Below, one piece after another: positions 53,501 through 62,365 of a DNA stretch of 64,000 nucleotides. Origin of the DNA: Rhizobium terricola. GTDB lineage: Bacteria; Pseudomonadota; Alphaproteobacteria; Rhizobiales; Rhizobiaceae. The translations under genes and the position numbers were made by a program. The notes beneath the pieces are model-generated. The model searched no databases and had not been told where the DNA came from. It saw only the letters and a program-made list of their open reading frames with translations. The DNA is taken from positions 62,001 through 126,000 of the forward strand of contig NZ_JABBGK010000005.1 of assembly GCF_012927355.1 (NCBI RefSeq), written 5' to 3'. The stretch's first letter is position 1, and every line of letters begins with the position of its first letter.

Positions 53501-54924
53501 GGATTTGCCTCGTCCTGCGTGAGGGCACTCAGTGCCGCGTTGAGGTTGCTTTCGGCGTCCAGTAGGAAGTTAGCGGAAACAACGACGCGGTCGCCTGCTG
53601 CGATGCCTTTGGTGACCTCAGTCATGTCTTCGCCTCGGACACCCAGCGCGACGTCCATCGGTTCGAACCTGCCCTCGCCCTTGTCGAGAAAGACAATCTG
53701 GCGGTCGCCCGTGTCGATGATCGAACTGTTGGGAACGGCGACGACCGGGTTTCCCGCTCCCGCTTCAATCTCCACCTCCGCATACATGTTGGCTATCAGC
53801 TGTCCCTCGGGATTAGGAAGCTCAATCCGGATCTTTGCCGTGCGGGTCTGCATCTGCACCTCGGGATAGATGAGGTCGACCGTTCCCCGGAAGATCATGC
53901 CGGATACGTTTCGGACGCTGACGGAAACGTTGGCACCCATACGAACGGAGCCCAGTTCGTATTCGGGGACGTCGGCAATCACCCAGACCTTGGACACGTC
54001 GGCGATCCTGAACAGGATGTCGCCTGCCTCCGCCATCATGCCGCTTACTGCCATGCGCTCAAGCACGACGCCGTCACGCGGTGACGTGTAAATAATGCTC
54101 TGCGGCACCTTCCGCTCGGCGGCGATGCTGGTGATGGTTGCTGCCGGTACGCCAAGATTTTTCAAGCGAAGCGACGCGCCGGAGTTAGGGTCAGATTTTG
54201 CCCCGTTGCGCATCTCGGCTGCGTATTCCGCTCCGGCCGTTGCAATTTCTTTAGAATAGAAATGAAAGAGTCCTTCGCCCTTCGTTATCCTATCCCCTGT
54301 CGTGACGTCGGCGACGTCCTCGACGAATGCGTCGGCCCGCATCGAGATGATGCTGACCATGCGTTCATCGAGCGTGACAGTTCCCGGTACCCGGATCTTC
54401 CGGGTGACGGTCGTCACCTGCGCCAACGCCGTCTTCACACCCGTGCGCTGAAGCTTGCCGGGCGAAACCTTGACGGTTGAGCTGTCGCTGACGTCCCCGT
54501 CGTAGACAGGCAGGTAGTCCATGCCCATTGAATCCTTCTTCGGCACTTTGGAGGTGTCGGGAAGTCCCATGGGGTTCCGGTAGAACAGAACCTTGCGTTC
54601 CGTGGCTCCGTCCCCGCCTTCAGCCATCGGCGTTCCGGCTTCGGTTCCGTCGAAGCTGACGTCTTCGCTCGCCCGGACGGCCGTGAACGGCCGTCCGTCA
54701 TCGGTGTTCTTCGGCTTGGCGGAATATTCGGCCAGGGCGTCGGGGTGGCTGTAGTAAATCACCGCCCCCGTTCCTTCGGGTTGAGGCACGGCTTCGGCCG
54801 CCATGCGCGTGTTGGCGATTAAGCGCTGCAACGCAGCCCCGACGTCATTCTTCCCCGCCCAGTAACCTGCCCCGCCGACGATCGCGGCGAGGGAGATTGC
54901 GGCAATGGTGCGCGAGGCGCTCAC
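53497..54924 (-). CDS. cusB: CusB-type RND periplasmic adaptor
   Basis: 475 residues: membrane anchor, an N-terminal metal-binding region (RNPMGLPDTSKVPKKDSMGM) that also occurs in CusB and related proteins, then the hairpin, lipoyl and barrel domains (FRIADVSKVWVIADVPEYEL). Links CusA to an outer-membrane channel. Overlaps the FixH-like gene by ATGA. Confidence 0.92.
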   Translation of the reverse strand: MSASRTIAAISLAAIVGGAGYWAGKNDVGAALQRLIANTRMAAEAVPQPEGTGAVIYYSHPDALAEYSAKPKNTDDGRPFTAVRASEDVSFDGTEAGTPMAEGGDGATERKVLFYRNPMGLPDTSKVPKKDSMGMDYLPVYDGDVSDSSTVKVSPGKLQRTGVKTALAQVTTVTRKIRVPGTVTLDERMVSIISMRADAFVEDVADVTTGDRITKGEGLFHFYSKEIATAGAEYAAEMRNGAKSDPNSGASLRLKNLGVPAATITSIAAERKVPQSIIYTSPRDGVVLERMAVSGMMAEAGDILFRIADVSKVWVIADVPEYELGSVRMGANVSVSVRNVSGMIFRGTVDLIYPEVQMQTRTAKIRIELPNPEGQLIANMYAEVEIEAGAGNPVVAVPNSSIIDTGDRQIVFLDKGEGRFEPMDVALGVRGEDMTEVTKGIAAGDRVVVSANFLLDAESNLNAALSALTQDEANP

Positions 54925-55325
54925 GGGACGGCCTTCAGGACGATTTCGCCCTTCACAGTCTCAGGCTCGCCCTGAACCTTGGCAGCGACCTGGAAGCGCC
55001 ACCCGCCTTCCATCGAAAGGTTGGTTATGAAAGCGTAGACGCCAGGTTCCGTCGACGCCAACGGTTCAACGGTCGTGGTCATCATTTCCATTCCATCCGG
55101 AGCCATGTCCATGCGGGTGGTGAAGATGACGGCATCAGGAACTGTTTTGCCCGTCCGCTTGTCGACCAGCCGGACCAAGACTGCCGAACCCGGACCTTTT
55201 TTAATCTCGGTCTCGACGGCTTGAAATTCGTAGTCGTCGGCTCCGGCAACCAAAGCGGTGGCGGTGCCAAACAGCATAACGCCTGCGAGGACAACGGCCC
55301 TCGCGTCGAAAGTAAACTTGTTCAT
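54921..55325 (-). CDS. FixH-like periplasmic protein (YtkA-like domain)
   Basis: 134 residues with a signal peptide (VVLAGVMLFGTATALVAG). A beta-sandwich with DMAPDGMEMMTTTVEPL resembles FixH/YtkA-like domains linked to copper handling. It is the first gene of the cus operon, overlapping cusB. Confidence 0.8.
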   Translation of the reverse strand: MNKFTFDARAVVLAGVMLFGTATALVAGADDYEFQAVETEIKKGPGSAVLVRLVDKRTGKTVPDAVIFTTRMDMAPDGMEMMTTTVEPLASTEPGVYAFITNLSMEGGWRFQVAAKVQGEPETVKGEIVLKAVP

Positions 55326-55447
55326 GTTCGATGTCTCGTCCTGACGGGTCTGCGACCTCGTCTTCAGTCAATATGGATCGCCGTCGGTACCGCGAAGACG
55401 TAAGGCTACGACTGTGCAGAACCGATAACGTGTTGAATGACCTGCAA

Positions 55448-55822
55448 TCAGACTCGTGGAGGGCGGACGGGCGGGTAGACTAGCGAAGAGACAAGCTCCG
55501 CATGCGGATGGACGAGATAGCGATGGGCGCTCCATCCAACTCTCAGCGACGCAGGATGCGTGCTGGCGACCTGGCCGACGATTACGGTCGTGCATAAAAG
55601 CACAAGAGGACAGGATTTGGTGCCGCATCCGGGCTTGGCGGGCATCTCATCAGGGCAGCAGGGCATATCCCCGGACATCTCCGTACCCGCCACCTTGTCA
55701 GCCTCGGCGGAAACTGATGCCGCCATGACGCTATCAGCCGCACCGATGCTCATTGGACCGACAACGATCCCGAGCAACGCGGTCACGAACAGCAGACGGT
55801 GGACTATAGCCAGGAACCTCAT
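55448..55822 (-). CDS. Cys-rich exported hypothetical protein, 124 aa
   Basis: Signal peptide (LLFVTALLGIVVGPMSIGAA) followed by a cluster of cysteines (DMPCCPDEMPAKPGCGTKSC) that could bind copper. The start MRFLAIVHR (55822) is preferred over an upstream extension. Upstream of the cus operon on the same strand. No family named. Confidence 0.6.
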   Translation of the reverse strand: MRFLAIVHRLLFVTALLGIVVGPMSIGAADSVMAASVSAEADKVAGTEMSGDMPCCPDEMPAKPGCGTKSCPLVLLCTTVIVGQVASTHPASLRVGWSAHRYLVHPHAELVSSLVYPPVRPPRV

Positions 55823-56053
55823 TGTTTTACTGTGACACGTCAACGCTGAATCGAGAATAGGCTCACAAAGATTTGCGATGGAGCGCGATGCCCGATTGGG
55901 AGTTGAGAGGCGGAGAGTGCAGCGATTTAATTTCAACTTGGTTCGGCAGTCTTTTCGCTCTTGAAGGGATCCGAACCGACGACACCTTTTTGATCGCTCG
56001 AAGACAAGGGCTTATCTAGCACGCGCGCAGGAGTTCCTCCCGTCGTGAAAACA

Positions 56054-56365
56054 TCACTCGTTTAGACGGTCAGCCAAACGCCTCATGAGATCCATTCGTT
56101 CGTGAAGAATCGCTACGATGAGAGCGGGCGCATGTTCTCGAGGCAGACAGAAGAAGTAGTGGTGCTGGCATCGCGCCATCCGCAGCGCCGGATAGAGTGC
56201 GCTCAGATCCTTGAAGGGAACTTTGCCCGCGGCAATGTCCTCCATTCCTCGCTCCAAAGCCGAGACGTATTGACGTACCTGGGCGGCACCCCATTGTGCC
56301 CGTGTGTAACGGATTACCGAGCGAAGATCGGATTCTGCCTCTGCGGTCAGGATGTAAGCCGTCAA
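56054..56365 (-). CDS. ParE/RelE-superfamily toxin
   Basis: 103 residues with the ParE fold pattern: AEAESDLRSVIRYTRAQWG and a C-terminal VAILHERMDLMRRL. ParE toxins poison gyrase; RelE toxins cleave mRNA. Overlaps the antitoxin gene upstream by 4 bp. Confidence 0.88.
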   Translation of the reverse strand: MTAYILTAEAESDLRSVIRYTRAQWGAAQVRQYVSALERGMEDIAAGKVPFKDLSALYPALRMARCQHHYFFCLPREHAPALIVAILHERMDLMRRLADRLNE

Positions 56366-56613
56366 GCGCGACCTTCGGCAATCTCCTCGTCGAGGATCTC
56401 ACCTACGGTTTTGGTCGACAGTTTTCCGGCGAGCCCCTCACTGATGCGCGTATTCATCAACGTCTTTAACTCTTCCCAGGCCCGTTCTCCCTCGACGTCG
56501 CCGGGAAACAGGCGCTCAAGTGCGTACTGCTTGATTGTCTTGCCCTGCAGAGCGGCTAGCGCTTTGAGGCTTTGATGTTGTTTGTCCGTTATGTCGATCG
56601 TCAAGCGGCTCAT
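56362..56613 (-). CDS. Antitoxin of the ParE-type pair
   Basis: 83 residues: an N-terminal short strand and helix arrangement (SRLTIDITDKQHQSLKALAA) as in ribbon-helix-helix antitoxins, and a C-terminal helix (VGEILDEEIAEGRA) that would bind the toxin. Upstream lies a dyad for autoregulation. Confidence 0.85.
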   Translation of the reverse strand: MSRLTIDITDKQHQSLKALAALQGKTIKQYALERLFPGDVEGERAWEELKTLMNTRISEGLAGKLSTKTVGEILDEEIAEGRA

Positions 56614-56638
56614 TTCACATACTCCCGAAGTGACGGAC

Positions 56639-56658
56639 CCACATTAGCACATATGTGG
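56639..56658. promoter_or_regulatory. Dyad upstream of the toxin-antitoxin operon
   Basis: CCACAT-N8-ATGTGG, 26 bp before the antitoxin start, a plausible autoregulatory operator for the antitoxin-toxin complex. Confidence 0.45.
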
Positions 56659-56711
56659 TTTAGTTGCCACCATTGCAGCGTTATCGTAAGACCTGGGCGC
56701 AAACGTCCAAC

Positions 56712-57986
56712 ATGGGCTTGCCGGAAGCCGCTCTCATGGACTCGGCGGCCACGCAAACCCCGTTAAAGCCGACGGTCGGCCCAGATTACAATCCGGTCGT
56801 CACCCTCAACGGTTGGACCTTGCCGTTCCGAATGAACAACGGGGTGAAGGAATTCCACCTCGTTGCCGAGCCGGTGGAGCGGGAGATGGCCGAAGGCATG
56901 ACAGCCTATCTCTGGGGGTACAACGGCCAGTCACCGGGTCCGACCATCGAAGCAGTCGAAGGCGACCGGGTTCGCATTTTCGTGACCAACAAGCTGCCGG
57001 AGCACACGACCATTCATTGGCACGGTATGATCCTGCCGTCGGGGATGGATGGTGTTGGCGGGCTGTCGCAGCCTCACATCCCCTCTGGCAAGACCTTCGT
57101 TTACGAGTTCGATCTCGTGAAATCCGGCACCTTCATGTACCACCCGCACTCGGACGAGATGGTACAGATGGCGATGGGGATGATGGGCTTCTTCGTCATC
57201 CATCCCCGGGACCCGAAGTTCATGCCGGTGGATCGGGATTTCGTCTTCCTGCTCAGCGCCTATGACATCGATCCGGGAACATACGTGCCCCGGATCATGG
57301 AAATGACCGACTTCAACCTCTGGACGTTCAACACGCGCGTCTTTCCAGGGATCGATCCGCTCGTCGTTTCCAAGAACGACAGGGTTCGTGTTCGCGTCGG
57401 TAACCTGACGATGACGAACCATCCAATCCACATGCACGGCTACGATTTCGAGGTGACCTGCACCGATGGCGGCTGGGTCAGGCCGGAGGCGCGCTGGCCC
57501 GAGGTCAGCATCGACATCCCTGTCGGTGCGATGCGCGCCTACGAGTTCGACGCGAAGTACGTCGGCGACTGGGCGATCCATTGCCACAAGTCGCATCACA
57601 CCATGAATGCCATGGGTCACGAGATCCCGACATTCATCGGGGTCGACAAGAAGGAGGTTGCAAAAAAGATCAGGCAGATCCGTCCCGAATACATGCCCAT
57701 GGGGACGGCCGGCATGGCGGATATGGGCGAAATGTCGATGGAAATACCGGAGAACACCGTCCCCATGATGACCGGGTGGGGTCCCCACGGCCCGATCGAA
57801 ATGGGCGGCATGTTCTCCGTGGTGAAGGTCCGCGAGGGTATCTCAGCGGGCGACTACAGCGATCCGGGTTGGTACGAGAACCCTCCCGGCACGCAGGCGT
57901 GGGAATGGACCGGGAGCTTGCCCGAGCCTGTCAAAGCGAAAGATGCCAAGACACAACTTCCGTCTGGCCATTCCAATCACGGTTAA
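56712..57986 (+). CDS. Multicopper oxidase missing its export signal
   Basis: From ATG 56712 the mature-type sequence starts at once (MGLPEAALMDSAA). All copper motifs are present: IHWHGMILPSGMD, MYHPHSDEM, HPIHMHGYDF and HCHKSHHTMNAMG, as well as a Met-rich tail (MGTAGMADMGEMSMEI). Oxidises Cu(I), as in CopA/CueO. The signal peptide expected for a periplasmic oxidase is absent; the DNA just upstream is the toxin-antitoxin promoter, so the 5' end was replaced. Confidence 0.82.
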   Translation: MGLPEAALMDSAATQTPLKPTVGPDYNPVVTLNGWTLPFRMNNGVKEFHLVAEPVEREMAEGMTAYLWGYNGQSPGPTIEAVEGDRVRIFVTNKLPEHTTIHWHGMILPSGMDGVGGLSQPHIPSGKTFVYEFDLVKSGTFMYHPHSDEMVQMAMGMMGFFVIHPRDPKFMPVDRDFVFLLSAYDIDPGTYVPRIMEMTDFNLWTFNTRVFPGIDPLVVSKNDRVRVRVGNLTMTNHPIHMHGYDFEVTCTDGGWVRPEARWPEVSIDIPVGAMRAYEFDAKYVGDWAIHCHKSHHTMNAMGHEIPTFIGVDKKEVAKKIRQIRPEYMPMGTAGMADMGEMSMEIPENTVPMMTGWGPHGPIEMGGMFSVVKVREGISAGDYSDPGWYENPPGTQAWEWTGSLPEPVKAKDAKTQLPSGHSNHG

Positions 57987-58017
57987 CTTCCTCCCAGAAA
58001 CGACAAAGGAAACGATT

Positions 58018-58494
58018 ATGAAACGCATTCTAGTTGGTCTGCTACTCTCAACGTTTGCCACCGCTGCTTTTGCATCCGGTTCGCATGAGGGCGGTCATGG
58101 CGAAATGGCCGTTGGCGAACCCGGTGAAAAGGCCAAGGCGTCCCAGACCATCCCTGTCACGATGAAGGAAACGGATGACGGCAAGATGATCTTCACACCA
58201 AGCACCTTCAAGGTCCGCCAGGGCCAGACCGTTCGCTTCGCGATCAAGAATGCGGGCGAGGTCGATCATGAATTCGTGCTCGACCAGGAAGACAAGATCA
58301 TGGAGCACAAAGCCGTGATGGAGAAATTCCCGGAAATGGAACACGAGGATCCGAACGCCATTCGCCTCGCGCCCGGAAAATCCGGCGAGATCGTCTGGAA
58401 GTTCACCAACGACGGCGTGTTCAAGATCGCCTGCCTCGTTCCCGGTCACTACGATACCGGCATGCACGGCGACGTCACGGTCGCGAAGAAATAA
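58018..58494 (+). CDS. Cupredoxin-domain copper-binding protein
   Basis: 158 residues with a signal peptide. The plastocyanin-like site is DHEFVLDQ (His) and KIACLVPGHYDTGMHG (Cys, His, Met). His-rich N-terminus (SHEGGHGEM). Probably a periplasmic electron carrier or copper store next to the multicopper oxidase. Confidence 0.88.
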   Translation: MKRILVGLLLSTFATAAFASGSHEGGHGEMAVGEPGEKAKASQTIPVTMKETDDGKMIFTPSTFKVRQGQTVRFAIKNAGEVDHEFVLDQEDKIMEHKAVMEKFPEMEHEDPNAIRLAPGKSGEIVWKFTNDGVFKIACLVPGHYDTGMHGDVTVAKK

Positions 58495-58506
58495 GGAGCA
58501 ACAGAA

Positions 58507-58797
58507 ATGACGATGAAAGCTATCACAAGAATCACACTCGCCTTCGCCGTCGCCTTCGCCTTCGGCACCGCCGCCTTCGCGCAGGAATTCACCAGCGGCA
58601 CGGTCAAGAAGCTGGACGAGAAGGCGAAGAAGGTCACGCTCATCCATGAAGAGCTGAAGAACCTCGAGATGCCGGCCATGACGATGGTATTCCAGGTCGC
58701 TGATGACGCGATGCTAGAAAAGCTCAAGGTCGGCGCAAAGGTCCAGTTCGTTGCCGAGCGCGTCAACGGAAAGCTGACTGTCACCCAGGTCAAGTGA
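58507..58797 (+). CDS. cusF: CusF-type copper-binding protein
   Basis: 96 residues with a signal peptide. The CusF OB-fold signature is HEELKNLEMPAMTMVFQV, giving His and Met ligands for Cu(I). It delivers copper to CusBA. It begins 12 bp after the cupredoxin gene and is followed by a strong terminator. Confidence 0.9.
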   Translation: MTMKAITRITLAFAVAFAFGTAAFAQEFTSGTVKKLDEKAKKVTLIHEELKNLEMPAMTMVFQVADDAMLEKLKVGAKVQFVAERVNGKLTVTQVK

Positions 58798-58803
58798 AGC
58801 ACA

Positions 58804-58829
58804 GGGCCGCGCTGGATGCAGCGCGGCCC
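58804..58829 (+). terminator. Hairpin terminator after cusF
   Basis: Perfect 10-bp GC-rich stem (GGGCCGCGCT / AGCGCGGCCC) with a 6-nt loop, between convergent genes. The T tract is weak (CGTTCC), so it may act with Rho or in both directions. Confidence 0.7.
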
Positions 58830-58835
58830 CGTTCC

Positions 58836-59204
58836 TCATGAGACCGGCAGGAGGCAGAAGGTGCGCCAGAGATCCTGCTTCCAATCCCCCGGCTCGGGCG
58901 AATCCGACAGCATAAACTCTGATTGGCCGATCATGACGGCCTTCGGCGCGGCGCATCGTACCTTTGCAAGGTGGGCGCTGTGGTCGATGAATCTGATCTG
59001 ACCCTCGGGTCCGCGCTCTGTGAGCGCGACTTGCACATCGAAATTATATTCCGGGTCAAGAGAGGTTGCCGCGACGGTCACGGACAGGCTGATGGTCGTT
59101 TCATCCGCGAAATAAGACGTATGAAACGGCTGATCCTCTTGGGCATTTGACGCCGACACCAGCAAAGCCAGAACGACAAATGCGCATGTTATGCCAGTTC
59201 GCAT
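58836..59204 (-). CDS. Exported hypothetical protein, 122 aa
   Basis: Signal peptide (CAFVVLALLVSASNA), then a beta-rich mature domain (TSYFADETTISLSVTVAA, FDVQVALTERGPEGQI). Two cysteines could pair. No family recognised. Convergent with cusF. Confidence 0.6.
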   Translation of the reverse strand: MRTGITCAFVVLALLVSASNAQEDQPFHTSYFADETTISLSVTVAATSLDPEYNFDVQVALTERGPEGQIRFIDHSAHLAKVRCAAPKAVMIGQSEFMLSDSPEPGDWKQDLWRTFCLLPVS

Positions 59205-59329
59205 TGCACACCCCTCCCATAGGCGACTTGGCCGCCTCATCCTATCACACCACAACTCCACTCGCAGCCGCCCGATTTCCTCAAACCCGCCTCGACAGGT
59301 CTGGCAGGGTATCTCGCCGCCAATGCTCC

Positions 59330-59761
59330 TCAATTGATGCCGTTCGCCCGCTGAAGCTCGCGCACATAGGCCACGATCGTAGCGACGTCGGCCCTCGTCA
59401 GACCCGGCTGAGGAGGCATGTTTCCGAATTTCCAGTGATGCGCGCGCACGCCGTTGGCGACGGCCATTTCAAAGGCGTAGTCTCCGTGGTGAGAAGGTTC
59501 GTATATCCGATGGATGAGCGGCGGGCCGGCATCGGTTCCGGCCGCGTTCTTGCCGTGGCACGCTGCACAGACGGCGTTGAAAGCTCGTTCTCCCATCTTT
59601 GCGGTGTCGGACAATGACGAAGGCACGACAACCGACAATGCCGTCCCCTGGCCCGATACTCCTCTTCTGGCTTCGTCTTCCGATCCGGTTCGATTCCAAA
59701 GCGCAAAGCCCGCAACCGCTGCCGCGGCGACGAGCAGAGCGAAGACGTTTCTCTTGTTCAT
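59330..59761 (-). CDS. Class I cytochrome c
   Basis: 143 residues with a membrane/signal helix. CAACH haem site (FNAVCAACHGKNA) and distal Met in KFGNMPPQPGLT. A periplasmic monohaem electron carrier. Same strand and module as the next cytochrome and multicopper oxidase. Confidence 0.9.
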   Translation of the reverse strand: MNKRNVFALLVAAAAVAGFALWNRTGSEDEARRGVSGQGTALSVVVPSSLSDTAKMGERAFNAVCAACHGKNAAGTDAGPPLIHRIYEPSHHGDYAFEMAVANGVRAHHWKFGNMPPQPGLTRADVATIVAYVRELQRANGIN

Positions 59762-59902
59762 TTGTGAATCCTTATGTCTTTAGGCCGCCGAACACCCTCT
59801 CTGCCGCCATCAACTGCCGAACCCGTCGGCATGAATGTGGTGGTGGGGCGGCGCGCGATGGCGATGTGGGGCCACGAAATTGTTTTCGTGGCCTCCGGCG
59901 TG

Positions 59903-60337
59903 TCAGCCGTTCGAGATGCGGCGTTGGTAGTCTGCCTCTCGCTGCGGCCAGGTACTCTTGATGTAGTCGAGGACAGCCTCGATCTCGGCGGAGGTCAGAG
60001 CCTCCCGAAAGCCGGGCATGTCACTCTCGTAGCCACCGCCAACCACCGCGGCGGTCCCATCGGTGATGATTGCGAGGAGCTGCCTGTCCGAATGATGCCA
60101 GGTGTGACCGGTCTCGTCATGCGGCGGCGCCGGAAGGCGGCCGCTCGTGCCCGGGCTGCGCCAGTCGGGCTGGCCTTCGAGTTTCGTGCCGTGACAGCTC
60201 GCACAGTTCGCTAGATAGACTGCCCGGCCAAGGGCGATGCGATCGCTCGCCTCCTGACCGGACCGTCCCTTTCCGACCAAGATCGCACCGGCCGCCGCCA
60301 GGAGAGTTGCGGCGACCGCGATCCAGAGCGGTTTCAT
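59903..60337 (-). CDS. Class I cytochrome c
   Basis: 144 residues with an N-terminal membrane anchor (LWIAVAATLLAAAGAILVG). CASCH haem site (LANCASCHGTKLEG) and distal Met in ESDMPGFREAL. Overlaps the multicopper oxidase stop by 4 bp, so it is probably its redox partner. Confidence 0.9.
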   Translation of the reverse strand: MKPLWIAVAATLLAAAGAILVGKGRSGQEASDRIALGRAVYLANCASCHGTKLEGQPDWRSPGTSGRLPAPPHDETGHTWHHSDRQLLAIITDGTAAVVGGGYESDMPGFREALTSAEIEAVLDYIKSTWPQREADYQRRISNG

Positions 60338-61818
60338 GCAGCGATCCTGAACTCGGTCATCATCCCGGTGGCCAGATGCGGCATATGATGGCAATGCAAC
60401 ATCCAGCTCGCGGCCTCGCCGGCATCAAGGGCAACAGTGACCATCGACATCGGCGGTATGTACACGGTATCGCGGCGCGCACCTTCGAAGCGTCGCCTGT
60501 TGATGCCAACAACCTGGAATGCATGCCCATGCAGATGCATCGGGTGCCCCATCATCGACATATTGTGGAACATCAGTTCCACCCGATCGCCGCTCGTTGC
60601 GGCAACCGGCCGATGCTTGCCCCATGTTGCTCCGTCGATGGTCCAGACATAGGGCTGCATCGAGCCGCCGAGCATGATCATGTGGCTTCGATCCACCGGA
60701 CGGGCGGCAAGCGTGTCGACAGCGACCAGCCGTGACTCCTGAGACAAGTCCGTGTCGAAGGCCGGGGCGTCATTCGCTGAAAGGGAATCGATCCTGTCGA
60801 TCGTGGCGCCCGCGGGGGCGAGAATAATGCCGGTCCTTTCACGTTCGCCCTCCCTGAGCGCCAGAATCGGCCATGCGCGGGTCTCATTTGGAAGGTCGAT
60901 CTCCAGGTCGAGACGCTGCCCCATGGCCAGCCCGAACCGCGAACCCGCGACCGGCTGGACCTCATGCCCGTCGACGGCGACGAGCCGGGCTTGTGCTTCG
61001 CCCGTGTCGATCCAGAAAACGGTGGCTGCGGCTGCGTTGATGACACGGAGCCGAACCCGGCCGCCGCGTTCGACCTGAACGACATCGGGATCGGACAGGG
61101 TTCGGTCATTGGCGAGATAGGCATCCCAGTCGTAGTCGTTGAGATCCATCGCCATGTTACCCATATCCATGGCCATCGAGCCCATTCCCCCGGCCTCGCC
61201 CTGGTTCATTCCAGGCATGCCGCCATGGTTCATGCCTTGCATCGCGCGTGACATGCCGGCAGCGCCATGTCCATCAGCGCTTGCGCTGGTGATCTCTTCC
61301 AGCACTTCTTCCGGTGTCTTGAACGCGAAGTCGTGCAGGAACAGGACGACTTCCTGCCGATCGGCGGATAGGTCTTCTGCCCTCCGGACGATCAGCGGCG
61401 CGGCGAGCAATCGCATTTCCTGGATCGGCACATGGCTGTGCATCCAGTGCGTTCCGGGCTGGGGCGCGAAATCGAAGCTGCGCGTTTCACTGGGCTGAAG
61501 AAGCGGCTGCGGCATATCCGGGACGCCGTCCTGAGCGTTCGGGGGAATCTGGCCGTGCCAATGAATGATCGTGGACTCGGCGAGATCGTTGGTCAGATCC
61601 ACCCGAAATCGCTCGCCCGGATCGAGGAGCAGCCCCTGCCCGTTGGGACCAGCAAGTCCGAAAACGGTGGCCGGTCGATTGTCTATATCGAGCGTGCGGC
61701 TGGTGGCGGCCAGGCGGATCGCAGCCGCGTCCTGGCCGTAGGCCCTGATGGGGAAATGGGATGCAGCAAGCATGGCTGCGCTGGCGGCGAGGAAGCCGCG
61801 TCGTGAAAAGGTCGTCAT
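60334..61818 (-). CDS. Tat-exported multicopper oxidase
   Basis: 494 residues. Twin-arginine signal (SRRGFLAASAAMLAA). Copper motifs: IHWHGQIPP, HWMHSHVP, HPMHLHGHAFQ and LHCHHMPHLATGMM. A Met-rich insert (SRAMQGMNHGGMPGMNQ, and more near 230-245) suits Cu(I) binding as in CueO and CopA. Oxidises periplasmic Cu(I). Start at MTTFSRRG (61818). Confidence 0.93.
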   Translation of the reverse strand: MTTFSRRGFLAASAAMLAASHFPIRAYGQDAAAIRLAATSRTLDIDNRPATVFGLAGPNGQGLLLDPGERFRVDLTNDLAESTIIHWHGQIPPNAQDGVPDMPQPLLQPSETRSFDFAPQPGTHWMHSHVPIQEMRLLAAPLIVRRAEDLSADRQEVVLFLHDFAFKTPEEVLEEITSASADGHGAAGMSRAMQGMNHGGMPGMNQGEAGGMGSMAMDMGNMAMDLNDYDWDAYLANDRTLSDPDVVQVERGGRVRLRVINAAAATVFWIDTGEAQARLVAVDGHEVQPVAGSRFGLAMGQRLDLEIDLPNETRAWPILALREGERERTGIILAPAGATIDRIDSLSANDAPAFDTDLSQESRLVAVDTLAARPVDRSHMIMLGGSMQPYVWTIDGATWGKHRPVAATSGDRVELMFHNMSMMGHPMHLHGHAFQVVGINRRRFEGARRDTVYIPPMSMVTVALDAGEAASWMLHCHHMPHLATGMMTEFRIAA

Positions 61819-61893
61819 ATTCGTCACCTCGGGACGATCTGTCCCGCCTGAAAGGTCCAAATGGATCGCAGCGGGATCAGCCCCGCCGCAGGC

Positions 61894-62244
61894 TCAGAGG
61901 AGGCGCGATATAGGAGGGCGATCATTCCGGCCGGGAGCTGCCGCAACGAAGACGGCATCCGGCGGGAAGGGATATTTTTGCCGCGAGCTGATTTGCTTTG
62001 CCGAAGTACGCACAACCGGAAGCCAGGCCGATATTCCGGCGCAGGCGAAGGCGCACAATCCGGCATCTGCTTTGCAGGATTTCCCTTCGCTGCAAGCGGC
62101 CATCGAAGAAGAGGCTTGCTCCATGTGCTGCGTCAGCGCGGCGCGTTCCAACATCCCGGACATGCGGGTCTCGTGTGCTTGAACGGCAAAAGAAGCAGCG
62201 GCAAGCGAGATGGTTGTAACAATGATAAGCAACGCGCGAAGCAT
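61894..62244 (-). CDS. Exported hypothetical protein, 116 aa
   Basis: Signal peptide (LLIIVTTISLAAASFAVQA) then a mature part with Met, Cys and His (MEQASSSMAACSEGKSC, GLCAFACAG) that could bind metal. The start MLRALL (62244) is preferred, with MDKGSA (62280) as an alternative. No family recognised. Upstream of the oxidase on the same strand. Confidence 0.55.
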   Translation of the reverse strand: MLRALLIIVTTISLAAASFAVQAHETRMSGMLERAALTQHMEQASSSMAACSEGKSCKADAGLCAFACAGISAWLPVVRTSAKQISSRQKYPFPPDAVFVAAAPGRNDRPPISRLL

Positions 62245-62334
62245 GGGCAAAGAATAGAGCCTCGCCGACCCTTTGTCCATTGATGAAGCCTGCATGCCGG
62301 CCGTCCTGCTCCTAGGTTTGAGGCTTAGGTCGTG

Positions 62335-62357
62335 CGGGGCGGCGAAGCGCCGCCCCG
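62335..62357 (-). terminator. Hairpin terminator after the beta-propeller gene
   Basis: 10-bp perfect GC-rich stem (CGGGGCGGCG / CGCCGCCCCG) with a 3-nt loop, 9 bp after the stop codon. No long T tract. Confidence 0.65.
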
Positions 62358-62365
62358 ACGTTGCA

